Shown: positions 18,524 through 27,340 of the stretch, in pieces
How the letters are laid out: each line of letters starts with the position of its first letter
Position numbering within the stretch: the first letter of the stretch is position 1
NCBI GenBank assembly: GCA_021414005.1
Contig: JAIOPH010000020.1
Span: 1-64,000 of the forward strand
Length of the DNA stretch: 64,000 nucleotides
Source: Chthoniobacter sp.
GTDB taxonomy: Bacteria > Verrucomicrobiota > Verrucomicrobiia > Chthoniobacterales > Chthoniobacteraceae
Reading direction: 5' to 3'
The notes under the pieces: model-generated
What the model was told of the DNA's origin: nothing
Seen by the model: the letters and a program-made list of their open reading frames with translations, nothing else
The model's database searches: none
Position numbers and translations under genes: made by a program

Positions 18524-19342
18524 TTGCGGCCGGAAGCTCTCCAGGAGGCCGTTGTCGGGCTCGTCATCTTTGCCGCGGCGGTGAAGGTGCAGGCGCATCT
18601 CATCCAGCGCATCCGCGCCGATGGCGGCCAGGTCTGCACCGATGAGTTTCGCATGCCCGACGCCCTCGTCGCCAGCGTCCTCGCCGCGTTTTTCTGCGCG
18701 GCCATCCTCGGCGCGCTGCTCCGCTCTGGCCCCGCACCCGCCCTGCAGGCCTCGCACATCATTCCCGGCGCCATCGTCCTGCCCATCGTCGCCATCGGCG
18801 TCTGCGGATTTTTGAAATACCGCGGGCTGCGCTTGATACCGCTCTTTGGCCTCGACCGCCTCGCGCCGTGGCGCGCCGCTGGATGGGCGCTCGGCCTCGT
18901 GATCCTCGCCTTCGTCTTCGCGGGCACGGCCAATTGGCTCACCACCATCGCCCTCCGCGGTCAGGCCGAACAGCAGCAACTCGTGCGGCTTTTCGGCGAC
19001 GTTGTCCGGCAGAAAAACCACCTCGCCCTCGCGCAGATTTTCTTCGCCGCCGTCGTCTTTGCCCCTCTCAGCGAGGAAGTTCTGTTCCGCGGATTCTTCT
19101 ACCCGCTCGGCAAGCGCTACCTCGGCCCACTCGCCAGCGGCTTCGTCACCGCGCTGCTCTTCGCCGCGGTACATTCCAGCCTTACTGCGCTCGCCGGGCT
19201 CTTCGTCCTCGCCCTTTGCCTCACCCTCGCCTACGAACGCACCGGCTCGCTCCTCGTCCCCATCGGCATGCACGCTCTCTTCAATTTCACCAGCCTCGTC
19301 TTCGTCTATGGCCAGGCCCGCGGCTTCCTGCCCGCCTCGTGA
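18524..19342 (+). CDS. CPBP family intramembrane metalloprotease
   Basis: The protein is 272 residues from a TTG at 18524, which lies 3 bp after the sppA stop and in the same frame; the first ATG (18653) would give 229 residues and still include all membrane segments. About 6-7 hydrophobic helices are followed by the Abi/CPBP motifs SEEVLFRGFFYPLG (EExxxR), FAAVHSSLTAL and VPIGMHALFN, giving the Glu and His zinc ligands of the Rce1-like protease fold. Its substrate is unknown. Its stop overlaps thiL by 4 bp. Confidence 0.88.
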   Translation: MRPEALQEAVVGLVIFAAAVKVQAHLIQRIRADGGQVCTDEFRMPDALVASVLAAFFCAAILGALLRSGPAPALQASHIIPGAIVLPIVAIGVCGFLKYRGLRLIPLFGLDRLAPWRAAGWALGLVILAFVFAGTANWLTTIALRGQAEQQQLVRLFGDVVRQKNHLALAQIFFAAVVFAPLSEEVLFRGFFYPLGKRYLGPLASGFVTALLFAAVHSSLTALAGLFVLALCLTLAYERTGSLLVPIGMHALFNFTSLVFVYGQARGFLPAS

Positions 19343-20235
19343 AACTCTCCGACCTCGGCGAGAACCACGTCGTCGCGCGACTCACCCGCGCCCTCGCGCT
19401 CGGCGCGGATGTGCGCGTCGGCGCGGGTGACGACTGCGCCGTTATCGGCCGTCCGCGCGACCCGCACTGGCAGTTGTTGAAAACCGATGTCGTCATCGAG
19501 TGCGTCCACTTTCTCCCCACCGACGATCCCCGCCGCGTCGGCTGGAAAGCGCTCTGCCGCGCGATCAGCGACATCGCCGCGATGGGTGGCACGCCTCAGC
19601 ACGCGCTCATCACCCTCGCCGCCCCGCCGGACTTTGAAATGGCCCGCGCCGCCGCGCTCTACGCCGGCCTGCGCCGGGCCGCGCGCCGTTTCGGCGTCAG
19701 CATCGTCGGCGGCGAAACCGCGCGCTCGCCCGGCCCGCTTTTCCTCAACGTCGCCCTCACCGGCACGGTCGAGCGCGGTCGCTGCATCCTACGCTCCGGC
19801 GGACGCCCCGGCGACGCCCTCTACGTCACCGGCCGCCTCGGCGGCTCCCGCGCGGGCCGGCATCTCGACTTCACCCCGCGCCTCGCCGAAGCCCGCTGGC
19901 TCACGGAAAATTTCCAACTGCACGCCATGATGGACCTCAGCGACGGCCTCGCCGCCGACCTCCCCCGCCTCGCCGCCGCCAGCCAGTGCGGCTTCACCCT
20001 CGACGAATCTTCACTCCCCAAAACCAAAGGCTGCACCGTCCAGCAAGCCCTCACCGATGGCGAAGATTTCGAACTCCTCCTCGCCCTCTCTCCGCGCGCC
20101 GCCATCGCCCTCGAAGCCGCATGGTCACAGCACTTCCCCCGCCTCCCGCTCACCTGCATCGGCAAGCTCAACGAACAATCGAAAAGCAAAGATCGAGAAT
20201 CGAAAATCGCACCCGGCCATGACCATTTCTGCTAG
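19339..20235 (+). CDS. thiL: thiamine-monophosphate kinase
   Basis: A GTG at 19339 overlaps the preceding stop (GTGA) and starts the 298-residue enzyme. Marks are [10 protein letters not shown] near residue 29, the [29 protein letters not shown] core, [11 protein letters not shown] and [16 protein letters not shown]. ThiL phosphorylates thiamine monophosphate to the cofactor diphosphate. The last 20 or so residues ([12 protein letters not shown]) come from a low-complexity TCGAAAATCG-type repeat and replace the normal C terminus. tsaE starts inside this 3' end. Confidence 0.93.
   Translation: MKLSDLGENHVVARLTRALALGADVRVGAGDDCAVIGRPRDPHWQLLKTDVVIECVHFLPTDDPRRVGWKALCRAISDIAAMGGTPQHALITLAAPPDFEMARAAALYAGLRRAARRFGVSIVGGETARSPGPLFLNVALTGTVERGRCILRSGGRPGDALYVTGRLGGSRAGRHLDFTPRLAEARWLTENFQLHAMMDLSDGLAADLPRLAAASQCGFTLDESSLPKTKGCTVQQALTDGEDFELLLALSPRAAIALEAAWSQHFPRLPLTCIGKLNEQSKSKDRESKIAPGHDHFC
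20176..20215 (+). repeat. low-complexity TCGAAAATCG-type run at the thiL/tsaE junction
   Basis: ATCGAAAAGCAAAGATCGAGAATCGAAAATCG-like units (described by motif, not in full) occupy the thiL 3' end just before the tsaE start codon. The stretch is A-rich in a GC-rich gene, so it looks like a late insertion that changed the thiL C terminus without disrupting either gene. Confidence 0.55.
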
Positions 20236-20635
20236 CCCCGCGGAAACCATCGCCCACGGCCAGGCCCTCGCCGCCACCCTCCGCCGCGGCGACGTCCTCG
20301 CCCTCAGCGGCGACCTCGGCGCGGGCAAGACACACTTCGTCAAAGGTCTCGCCGCCGGCCTCGGCACCGCCGCCAGCGTCACCAGCCCCACCTTCACTCT
20401 CCTCCACGAATACCCCGGCGGACGCCTCCCGCTCTATCATTTCGACCTCTACCGCCTGGACGACGCCGATGAAGCTCTTCGTATTGGCCTCGACGAATAC
20501 CTCTACGGCGACGGCGTCTGCGTCATCGAGTGGGCCGAGAAATTCCCCGCCCTCCTCCCGCCCTACACCCGCTGGCTTCGCTTCATCCACCGCGAAGACG
20601 GCACCCGCGAAATCCGCGAAAGCGGCGCGCTGTAG
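20219..20635 (+). CDS. tsaE: tRNA threonylcarbamoyladenosine biosynthesis ATPase TsaE
   Basis: The ATG at 20219 gives 138 residues beginning [18 protein letters not shown]. Walker A is [17 protein letters not shown], followed by [27 protein letters not shown] and [14 protein letters not shown], all typical of TsaE (YjeE). It drives the TsaB-TsaD complex that makes t6A37 in ANN-decoding tRNAs. It overlaps the thiL 3' end by 17 bp; tsaB lies 780 bp further on. Confidence 0.95.
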   Translation: MTISASPAETIAHGQALAATLRRGDVLALSGDLGAGKTHFVKGLAAGLGTAASVTSPTFTLLHEYPGGRLPLYHFDLYRLDDADEALRIGLDEYLYGDGVCVIEWAEKFPALLPPYTRWLRFIHREDGTREIRESGAL

Positions 20636-20748
20636 CGCACGACCCCGCAATGAAAGGCGCTCCTGCCGCTGCGCTGGCGAAACGGAACCTCGGGGGAATG
20701 GCGTGATAAAGCGGAAGCTTCGTAATGGGGGAAAGAAATGCGAGCCAG

Positions 20749-21249
20749 TCAATAGACGATGCGGTAATCACCTGTCACCGGGTCTCGGATCACATCCCCG
20801 CCCGTCTCCACCGCCCGGCGAATCAAGTCCGCAAGCGCGCGTTCCTTCGCTTCCTTTTCAGCCGACTTCACAGGCACCGAAACTCGCTGTCCGGCTAGTT
20901 CTTGTACCTTCCGAGCAATTTCCGCCTCCTGGCGCAGTGCCTCCTGCCGCTTTTTTTCCAGTTCAGCGACACGTGCCCGGTCTTCCTCCGCTTCTGCCCG
21001 CGCCCTGACGCGCTCGGCAGCCGCCGCTTCCTGCTCGGCTCGCAGCTTTTCGTAGTGCGCTTTCCATTTCGCATGCTCCGCTTCGACGGCTGCGGCTCTC
21101 GCCTGCTCCGGTGTGAGCTGCGGAGCCAGCGTCGGGGAGTTGCCGAGGCCAGTCATGTTAAGGCCGGTGGCAGGCTCAAGGGTGGATTTTCGCGGAGCGG
21201 CACCAGCTTGCGTGGCGGCGAAGAAGAGAAGCAGCAGGGTGGCCTTCAT
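20749..21249 (-). CDS. secreted coiled-coil protein, unknown function
   Basis: The ATG at 21249 yields a signal peptide (MKATLLLLFFAATQAGA) and 166 residues. Longer upstream reading would run into tsaB and is rejected. The mature part is a long charged helix (about residues 60-125) rich in Glu, Ala and Arg with heptad character, ending in the conserved-looking RDPVTGDYRIVY. It could be a periplasmic structural or adaptor protein. It lies between tsaE and tsaB on the opposite strand. Confidence 0.6.
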   Translation of the reverse strand: MKATLLLLFFAATQAGAAPRKSTLEPATGLNMTGLGNSPTLAPQLTPEQARAAAVEAEHAKWKAHYEKLRAEQEAAAAERVRARAEAEEDRARVAELEKKRQEALRQEAEIARKVQELAGQRVSVPVKSAEKEAKERALADLIRRAVETGGDVIRDPVTGDYRIVY

Positions 21250-21412
21250 TCGAGCTATAGGAGGCAGAAGACAACCCTCGTAGAAAGGATAATCGGAGTC
21301 GAGTTTGTCGGCACCCCGATCAGCAGGGGCATCGGCCCGACGCTGAAGAGTTTTTGAGCCGGAGTGAATCGGGAGGTTGGCCAGCACAGGAGCGGGCGCT
21401 ACCAATGTGCCC

Positions 21413-22030
21413 ATGACCATCCTCGCCATCGACACCTCGACCAATCACGGCGGCGTCGCGCTGCTCGTGGACGGCGCATTGCGGCTCGATGAAACTTTCG
21501 TCGCCGACCGCTCCACCAGTTCCTCGCTTTTCGCCGTATTGGAGCGCGCGGTGGCGCTGGTGCCGCGGCTCGATCAAGTCGCCATCGGCCTCGGACCGGG
21601 CTCGTATGCGGGCGTGCGCATCGCCATCGCCGCCGCGCTCGGACTGGAACTCGGCCTCGGAGCGCGGCTCATCGGGCTGCCTTCCGTCGCGGCGCTGGAA
21701 ACGGATGCGCCCGCCTGGCTGGCCATCGGCGACGCCCGACGCGACACGTTTTATTTCACGCGAGTCGAGGACGGTGGCTGCGTGGAAGGCCCGCTGCTGG
21801 TCAGCGAAAGCGAGGTGCGCGCACGGATCGCGGCGCATGAATCGCTGCCGGTTTTCGCGAGCGTCGCGCTGCCCGCATTTCCCGCCGCGCAGATCGCTCT
21901 CCCGTCGGCTGGGCGCCTGGCCCGACTCGCGCAGATGGGGCGCGGCATCACCGCCACGGGTGAACTCGAACCCATCTACCTCCGCGAGCCCCACATCACG
22001 CAACCGAAGGCGCGATCGGCTGGCGGCTAG
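21413..22030 (+). CDS. tsaB: tRNA threonylcarbamoyladenosine biosynthesis protein TsaB
   Basis: The 205-residue product starts MTILAIDTSTNHGGVALL, the ASKHA-fold N terminus of TsaB. IGLGPGSYAGVRIAIAAALG is the family signature. TsaB scaffolds TsaD for t6A synthesis; tsaE is close upstream. The C terminus (EPIYLREPHITQPK) is the standard TsaB ending. Confidence 0.93.
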   Translation: MTILAIDTSTNHGGVALLVDGALRLDETFVADRSTSSSLFAVLERAVALVPRLDQVAIGLGPGSYAGVRIAIAAALGLELGLGARLIGLPSVAALETDAPAWLAIGDARRDTFYFTRVEDGGCVEGPLLVSESEVRARIAAHESLPVFASVALPAFPAAQIALPSAGRLARLAQMGRGITATGELEPIYLREPHITQPKARSAGG

Positions 22031-22079
22031 GACGAGGCAGCGGGAGCCCTGGCGATTTTGCGGGCGCTCCGCTTGCCCG

Positions 22080-22949
22080 TCACCGTGTCGGACGCGCCGC
22101 GCGGCCGCTCACCCACTTTCCCTTTCGCACCAGCCGCCCGATCTTCAGCCCGGCCCGCCGGAATGCCGCGACCACCTCCGCCTCCTGCACCCGCAGCACG
22201 CCGGAAAAAATCAGCCGCCCACCCGGTGCGACAGCCGACGCGATTTTTGGCGCGACTTGCACGAGCAGGCCGCTGAAAAGATTGGCCGCGACCACCGGCC
22301 ACGTCCGCGTTGGCTGCCAGACGGTCACGTCGAGCTTCTTCACGCTCACGCCGGTCACGCCGTTGAGCCGCACGTTTTCCTTTGCCGTCCGCACGGCATG
22401 CGGATCGAAGTCCCCCGCCTCCGCGCGCCGCGCCCCGAGCATCCGCGCGGCGATGGCGAGGATGCCGCTCCCGCAGCCGAGATCGAGCAGCTCCCACGGC
22501 TCGCCCGCGAGTTCATCGCTCACGTCGGCGAGAAAGCGCAGGCAGGTGGAAGTGGTGGCGTGGTCGCCGGTGCCAAACGCCATCCCTGCCGGAATGACCA
22601 GCGCGGGCCGTGCGCCCGGCATTTTCGCCAAGGCCGCGCGCTCCCGCTCGCCCGCCACGACCACAAGCTTGTCCCGCACGCGGAGCGGTGCGCGCACTTC
22701 CGCGCTTACCGTACGCGGTGCCTTCTGCGCGCCGACGGAACCTCCAAACGCCACGCGCAGCCGCTCCGCATGCGCCTTGGTTAGCGCGAAGGCTTCGAGC
22801 CGGATGGTTTTCGCGCCCGCCAGCTCCGTGATCGCCAACCGGTCGCGCACCCCGGCGAGCCGATCCCACCATGCGTCCTCCCACTTTGCCGCGCTGAGTT
22901 TGCGCCAAACGTAGTGCTGGGTCGAAGTCGGTGCGGTCGGGGCTGGCAT
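22080..22949 (-). CDS. prmA: ribosomal protein L11 methyltransferase
   Basis: The 289-residue protein has the PrmA order: an N-terminal substrate-recognition domain (HYVWRKLSAAKWEDAWWDRL), then the AdoMet domain with PAGMAFGTGDHATTSTCLRFL and LLDLGCGSGILAIAARMLGA, and VAANLFSGLLVQVAP where PrmA normally has the ANILAGPL motif. It trimethylates ribosomal protein L11. A TTGCCG-N17-TAGAAC promoter lies so close upstream that the transcript would be nearly leaderless. Confidence 0.88.
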   Translation of the reverse strand: MPAPTAPTSTQHYVWRKLSAAKWEDAWWDRLAGVRDRLAITELAGAKTIRLEAFALTKAHAERLRVAFGGSVGAQKAPRTVSAEVRAPLRVRDKLVVVAGERERAALAKMPGARPALVIPAGMAFGTGDHATTSTCLRFLADVSDELAGEPWELLDLGCGSGILAIAARMLGARRAEAGDFDPHAVRTAKENVRLNGVTGVSVKKLDVTVWQPTRTWPVVAANLFSGLLVQVAPKIASAVAPGGRLIFSGVLRVQEAEVVAAFRRAGLKIGRLVRKGKWVSGRAARPTR

Positions 22950-22955
22950 CGCGCC

Positions 22956-22984
22956 GTTCTAGGAGGCCCGCCCGGCGGCGGCAA
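22956..22984 (-). promoter_or_regulatory. putative prmA promoter
   Basis: On the minus strand TTGCCG (22984-22979) and TAGAAC (22961-22956) are 17 bp apart, with the prmA ATG only 6 bp beyond. This fits the very short leader seen for purM. Confidence 0.35.
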
Positions 22985-23034
22985 TCCCCATGCGCCAGCG
23001 CCCGGTGGCATCCCCGCTGCTTGACCACAGCGCC

Positions 23035-23481
23035 ATGACACCCGCAATCACGACGGACATGAAGCCCGCCGACCTTCCTCCGACCCAGCCGCCCGATCCA
23101 AAGGCCCGACGATTGAAAGTCCTGCTGCTCGACGATCAGGACGACTTCCGCGACGTCATCCGTTTCTCACTCGTCTCGAACTACCACGAGGTCACCGAGG
23201 CCAGCAATGGCGTCGAAGGTTTACAGAAAGTGATGCACGACACTTTCGACCTCATCATCTGCGACATGATGATGCCGAAGCTGGGCGGCGAGATGTTTTA
23301 CTGGGCAGTGACCCGGATTCGCCCGGCGGCGCGGCTGCGGTTCATCTTCGTCACCGGGTTCAAAAATGACCCCAAAGTGCTGCATTTTTTCGACCGGATT
23401 CAAGCCACGGTGCTCTACAAGCCGTTCTCCATCGATGCGCTGAACGACGCCATTCGGGACGTGGACCGCAAGCTCCGCTGA
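23035..23481 (+). CDS. single-domain response regulator
   Basis: The start at 23035 (MTPAITTDMKPADLPP) gives 148 residues; Met at 23059 is an alternative. Residues from about 25 form a CheY-like receiver: VLLLDDQDDFRDVI with the acidic pair, LIICDMMMP with the phospho-acceptor Asp, FVTGF with the Thr switch, and YKPFS with the conserved Lys. There is no output domain and no histidine kinase next to it. It probably acts by protein-protein contact in a phosphorelay. Confidence 0.9.
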   Translation: MTPAITTDMKPADLPPTQPPDPKARRLKVLLLDDQDDFRDVIRFSLVSNYHEVTEASNGVEGLQKVMHDTFDLIICDMMMPKLGGEMFYWAVTRIRPAARLRFIFVTGFKNDPKVLHFFDRIQATVLYKPFSIDALNDAIRDVDRKLR

Positions 23482-23487
23482 TGATCC

Positions 23488-23796
23488 CTATTTTACTGGT
23501 GCGGATGGTGCGGCGGGTCGCCGGAAATCCCCGCGCAAGCCGCTGGCAAGCAGCCCCAGGCCCGTGCCGGCGATCGCTCCGAAGCAGCCAAAAAACGGTG
23601 CACTGACCACGGCCCGCGACACCTTGGCTTTCAGCGGCACCGGCGTCCCCGGTTCCACGTCCGCAGTCTCCGGTACCGCTACGGGCAGCGGGTGGGTTTC
23701 ACGCCCCACCGGGCCCAGCACGGTGAAAAGCATGTAGATCTCCGCGAGGAGAAATCCCGCGATGGCAAAGGGTTTGGCGAGGTTGCGTCCGGGCAT
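23488..23796 (-). CDS. hypothetical two-helix membrane protein
   Basis: The protein has 102 residues from MPGRNLAKPFAIAGF. A helix near residues 9-29, a Pro-rich polar middle (VPETADVEPGTPVPL) and a second, Gly-rich helix (FFGCFGAIAGTGLGLLASG) are visible. It converges with the response regulator 6 bp away. No family is recognisable. Confidence 0.5.
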   Translation of the reverse strand: MPGRNLAKPFAIAGFLLAEIYMLFTVLGPVGRETHPLPVAVPETADVEPGTPVPLKAKVSRAVVSAPFFGCFGAIAGTGLGLLASGLRGDFRRPAAPSAPVK

Positions 23797-23907
23797 GGTC
23801 CCGGCAGTAGAAACCGCAACCGGCAGGATGTCGAGCAGGCCACCCCGGTAGAAATCTCGCGGCAGGGCAAAGATCGTGCTAAAGCACTGCCCAACATTTT
23901 TGCCGCC

Positions 23908-24330
23908 ATGAAGCTCCGTCTTTTCTCCGCACTCCTCTTTCTTCTGCCCGGTCTGACCGCCTGCGTGCATACGCCGCCGGGGACTTCGGTAAAGGTGGCG
24001 CTTGCGCAGAAGCCAGAGGTGGTTCGCCTGCCTGGGCCACCGCCGGGGAGTCAGCAGGACCGTCTGGCCGTGGGCAATCTGCCGATCATCGAACCCGACC
24101 TGCCTGGCACGAGCACCGTCGAGCGTGTGGGTGAGGCCTTTTCGCGCGGGCAGTTTTGCATGGAGGCCGGCAAGGACGCGGAGGCAATTGCGGCTTTTGA
24201 AGAGGCTGTCAAAATTGATCCGTCCTTCACCGAGGCCTGGCATCATCTGGCGATTCTCTACGCCAAAGTGGGCCAGGAGAAAAAATCCATCGAAGCCTTC
24301 CACCGCGCGAAAAAACTCGCGCAGCACTAG
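23908..24330 (+). CDS. TPR-containing lipoprotein
   Basis: The 140-residue product has a lipoprotein signal (MKLRLFSALLFLLPGLTAC, lipobox LTAC). The C-terminal half contains two TPR-like helical hairpins: GQFCMEAGKDAEAIAAFEEAVKIDPSFTEA and WHHLAILYAKVGQEKKSIEAFHRAKKL. The N-terminal mature part is Pro-rich and unstructured. It would be a membrane-anchored adaptor. Confidence 0.75.
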   Translation: MKLRLFSALLFLLPGLTACVHTPPGTSVKVALAQKPEVVRLPGPPPGSQQDRLAVGNLPIIEPDLPGTSTVERVGEAFSRGQFCMEAGKDAEAIAAFEEAVKIDPSFTEAWHHLAILYAKVGQEKKSIEAFHRAKKLAQH

Positions 24331-24333
24331 GCG

Positions 24334-24825
24334 CTAGCCGCGTTCGCTGAGCGCCTGCTCCAGCGCGGCGGGCAGCGGCAGCGCGCCGTCGCCGCCGAGC
24401 GTGCGGTCGATATCCTCCAGTCGGTGAACGAGGTCCACGACTTCGCGGCGCGCATACGGCCCGCCGGCGGCGGCGCAAAAATGGGTGCGGCACCCGAAGG
24501 GTCGTCCGTCGTAGATGCGGCAGCGCCCCGTGCCGCGATCCAGCAGCGGGCACGCGCCGTCCGTGGTCTCGGGAAGCCGGGTGCGCCCGGTAGCGCGCCA
24601 GGCTTTGGCCGCGACCAGCGCCTCGCCGCGCGTGAGATACGGCGTCTTGCCGGTAAGCTTGAAACGGCAGCACTCGGTCCGCGCGATGCAGGCGCGCTCG
24701 ATGGGCCGCGCGGCGAGGTCGGTGTAGATCGCGCGCACGGCGGCGATGGTCTCGGAAGGATTCGGGCGAGGAGGCACGGGAAGAAAGAAGGACAAGTAAT
24801 GAGGCGGAGTCCAACCATCCTGCAT
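24334..24825 (-). CDS. YkgJ family cysteine-cluster protein
   Basis: Starting at ATG 24825 (MQDGWTPPHYLSFF) it has 163 residues. The Cys pattern of the YkgJ/Fe-S oxidoreductase-like family is present: ACIARTECCRFKL, GACPLLDRGTGRCRIYDGRPFGCRTHFC. These cysteines probably bind a zinc ion or iron-sulfur cluster. It lies next to the YhiN-like flavoprotein on the same strand and may be co-transcribed with it (9 bp apart). Confidence 0.82.
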   Translation of the reverse strand: MQDGWTPPHYLSFFLPVPPRPNPSETIAAVRAIYTDLAARPIERACIARTECCRFKLTGKTPYLTRGEALVAAKAWRATGRTRLPETTDGACPLLDRGTGRCRIYDGRPFGCRTHFCAAAGGPYARREVVDLVHRLEDIDRTLGGDGALPLPAALEQALSERG

Positions 24826-24833
24826 CCCGCTCC

Positions 24834-26030
24834 TCACACCACCTGCCCCGCCGCGTGGCCCGACGCCCAGGCCCATTGGAAATTGTAGCCGCCGAGCCAG
24901 CCGGTCACGTCCACCACTTCCCCGATGAAAAACAAGCCCGGCACCTGGCGCGCCTCCATTGTCTTCGAGGAAAGCTCGCGCGTGTCCACGCCGCCGAGCG
25001 CAACCTCCGCCTTGGGGTAGCCTTCAGTGCCGGAGAACGCGAGCGGCCAGGCGTGGAGGAGCGTGCCGAGGTCCACAAGTTCGCGGGCCGTGTAATGACG
25101 CGGGGTTTTCGCAGGGGCGTGGCGCTCGGCCCAGGCTTCGGCGAAGCGGCGCGGCCAGCGAGCGGCGAGAGCGGTGGCGAGGTCGGTATTTTGCTCGCGG
25201 GCGCGGGCGAGGAGCGCGTTCGCGTTTTCCTGCGGCAGGAGGTCAAAGTGGAGCGTCTCCCCTTCCCGCCAGTACGACGAAATCTGCAGGATAGCCGGGC
25301 CGCTCAAGCCGCGATGGGTGAAGAGCAGATTTTCGCGAAACTCCGCCCCCGCGTGCCGCGCGGCGACCGGCACCGACAGGCCGCTCAGCGCGTGCAGCGG
25401 CTGGTCGGCGGCGGCGAAAGTGAGCGGGACAAGACCGGGGCGCACCGCAGTGATTTTCAGCCCGAACTGCCGTGCGAGGCGGTAGCCGAAATCCGTCGCG
25501 CCGAGCTTCGCAAAGGACAGCCCACCGGTGGCCACCACCAGCGCCACGGAGTCGAGCGGCCCGGCGCTTGTTTCGAGGTGAAAGCGGTCGCTGCGGCGGA
25601 CCTCGCCAACCCGGCAGCCGGTGCGAATTTCCACCCCGGCCGCCGCGCACTCGGCGAGCAGCATCTCGATGATTGCCCGCGAACTGCCGTCGCAAAACTG
25701 CTGCCCCAGCTTTTTCTCGTGATACGCGATGCCGTGCTTCTCCACGAGCGCCACGAAGTCCCACGGCGCATAGCGGGCGAGCGCGGATTTGCAGAACTCG
25801 GGATTGGCCGAGAGGTAGTTTTCCGGTCCCGCGCCGAGGTTCGTAAAGTTGCACCGGCCGCCGCCCGAAATCGCGATCTTCTTCCCGACAACCTCATTGT
25901 GCTCCAGCACCACTACACGCCGCCCGCGCTTCCCCGCCTCGATCGCGCACATCAGCCCCGCCGCCCCCGCGCCAATGACGATGACGTCGGGGGAGAAATT
26001 GGAATTCGAGAGTTGAGAGTTAAGAGCCAC
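24834..26030 (-). CDS. NAD(P)/FAD-dependent oxidoreductase, HI0933/YhiN family
   Basis: The 398-residue protein contains the dinucleotide-binding VIVIGAGAAGLMCAIEAGKRGRRVVVLE at about residue 16, followed by the family signature GKKIAISGGGRCNFTN. SLATGG-type FAD contact (VVATGGLSFAKLGATDFGYRLARQFG) and the C-terminal GEVVDVTGWLGGYNFQWAWASGHAAG complete the match. The biochemical role of YhiN proteins is not settled. The first 12 residues (MALNSQLSNSNF) come from a GAGAGTT-type repeat and may not be original. Confidence 0.9.
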   Translation of the reverse strand: MALNSQLSNSNFSPDVIVIGAGAAGLMCAIEAGKRGRRVVVLEHNEVVGKKIAISGGGRCNFTNLGAGPENYLSANPEFCKSALARYAPWDFVALVEKHGIAYHEKKLGQQFCDGSSRAIIEMLLAECAAAGVEIRTGCRVGEVRRSDRFHLETSAGPLDSVALVVATGGLSFAKLGATDFGYRLARQFGLKITAVRPGLVPLTFAAADQPLHALSGLSVPVAARHAGAEFRENLLFTHRGLSGPAILQISSYWREGETLHFDLLPQENANALLARAREQNTDLATALAARWPRRFAEAWAERHAPAKTPRHYTARELVDLGTLLHAWPLAFSGTEGYPKAEVALGGVDTRELSSKTMEARQVPGLFFIGEVVDVTGWLGGYNFQWAWASGHAAGQVV

Positions 26031-26085
26031 GAGCGGGAAAAAGTCGGGGAATAGACCACGGATTTCGCGGATGGCACGGATTGCT
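26002..26085. repeat. two short periodic repeats at the YhiN-like gene start
   Basis: GGAATTCGAGAGTTGAGAG at about 26003 lies over the 5' end of the gene, and an ACGGATTTCGCGGATGGCACGG-type run follows at about 26057-26083. The second run resembles that at 43744-43768. They belong to the window-wide set of short periodic repeats at gene edges. Confidence 0.45.
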
Positions 26086-26175
26086 CGCGCCGAAAATGGC
26101 GATTCCTCGGACGGGTTCGTACCCGGCGGAAAGCCCGCAAATAACTAGTGGGAAGGCGGTGCCTAAAAACGGCCG

Positions 26176-26778
26176 GTGTGCTTTGATCAGGCTGTGAAAC
26201 AGATTCCGCGCAAGCCTTTCCTCCTGATCGGGGTGCTGCTGGTGTGCTTGCTGCCGGCGTGGATACTTGTGGAATTGATGTTCGCTTGGATGCAGCCGAC
26301 GCGCTACGGAGCGACGGCGACCTTGGTGCTGGAGTATCCAGACGACGATTTGGTGTTGGCGATGAGTATGTTGCGACACCGGCGAAGAGATCTGCCGGAT
26401 TCGAGGCAGTTGAGGGCGCGGATCTCGCCAACGTGGAAGGTCGGGAGGTATTCGTTAACAGTCACGGATGTGGAACCGACAATGCCTGGAGAGCTGGCAA
26501 ACCGCTGGACTGGAGAAATTGTGGAGGCATTGAATCGCCCGTGGCCCACAGGGGTGCCGCACGCACGGCAGGTAACCCAGGCGGAGTCTCCCGCGTCCCG
26601 GCTGCGCCCGCAGGTTGATCTATACACCACCGATGTGCTGGTGCCGGGATTGGTGAGTGCGGTGGTGGGCTCGGTGTTGCTGTTCACGGGCCTCTCCCTT
26701 CCGAAAGCAGGGTTGGATGAACCGCCTCCGCTACCTGGGGAGCAAAGCGCGAAGTCCGACCACGAGGATCTTTACTGA
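26176..26778 (+). CDS. hypothetical membrane protein, Wzz-like topology
   Basis: The 200-residue protein starts at GTG 26176, or GTG 26194 (VKQIPRKPFLL). It has an N-terminal membrane helix (FLLIGVLLVCLLPAWILVELMF), a periplasmic region beginning RYGATATLVLEYPDDD, and a second helix (VPGLVSAVVGSVLLFTGLSL). That topology, and the YxATATL strand, recall polysaccharide chain-length determinants, but the loop is short and the match is weak. Base composition is less GC-rich than in its neighbours. It converges with the DUF309 gene. Confidence 0.5.
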   Translation: MCFDQAVKQIPRKPFLLIGVLLVCLLPAWILVELMFAWMQPTRYGATATLVLEYPDDDLVLAMSMLRHRRRDLPDSRQLRARISPTWKVGRYSLTVTDVEPTMPGELANRWTGEIVEALNRPWPTGVPHARQVTQAESPASRLRPQVDLYTTDVLVPGLVSAVVGSVLLFTGLSLPKAGLDEPPPLPGEQSAKSDHEDLY

Positions 26779-26793
26779 CAGCACATTTTTCGG

Positions 26794-27249
26794 TCAGGCG
26801 GCGTCGAGCAGGGTGAACCGGGGAAGCCTGTCGGGCTGCCACGGATTGCGCGCGTAGTCGGCGGCGATGATTTCTTCGGCGAGGGTCGTGCAGCGGTCGC
26901 GGAGGGCGGCGACGTCGAGGTGCAGGTGGCGGGGGGCGAAGGGCGCGAGGTTTTTTGCGGCGAGCAGGAGCAGTCGGGAGGCGGGGCGGAGGCGGCGGGC
27001 GTGCTTGGGATGGTGCGGGTGAAGATGGTGCTTTTGCAGATGGACGAACGCGCCAGCGATCTGGATAAGCCCTTTGAAAAAGAGCGCGTCGGCATCGCGG
27101 CATTCGAGCCAGAGGTGCTCGAGCACGTCGTGGGCTTCGTAGTATTCGCCGGCATTGAAGCGGCTGAAGAAGCCGGTGTAGCGCGGGTCGAGAGCCGCGT
27201 CCGCCGGACGCGGGCCGACGAGGGCGGAGATGCGGTCGCTTTTTTTCAT
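26794..27249 (-). CDS. DUF309 domain-containing protein
   Basis: The ATG at 27249 gives 151 residues. FNAGEYYEAHDVLEHLWLECRDADALFFKGLIQIAGAFVHLQKHH is the DUF309 signature, an all-helical domain with conserved His and Glu. The function of this family is unknown. The start overlaps no gene and is 91 bp from the divergent CNNM gene. Confidence 0.88.
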   Translation of the reverse strand: MKKSDRISALVGPRPADAALDPRYTGFFSRFNAGEYYEAHDVLEHLWLECRDADALFFKGLIQIAGAFVHLQKHHLHPHHPKHARRLRPASRLLLLAAKNLAPFAPRHLHLDVAALRDRCTTLAEEIIAADYARNPWQPDRLPRFTLLDAA

Positions 27250-27340
27250 CGCACGGCGGGAAGGTGGAAAACTAGTCTGCCGGGCATGGAGCGTGACAAC
27301 AAGCGATTGGTCCCAGAGGTGCCCCCGAGGGCGCGCCGCG

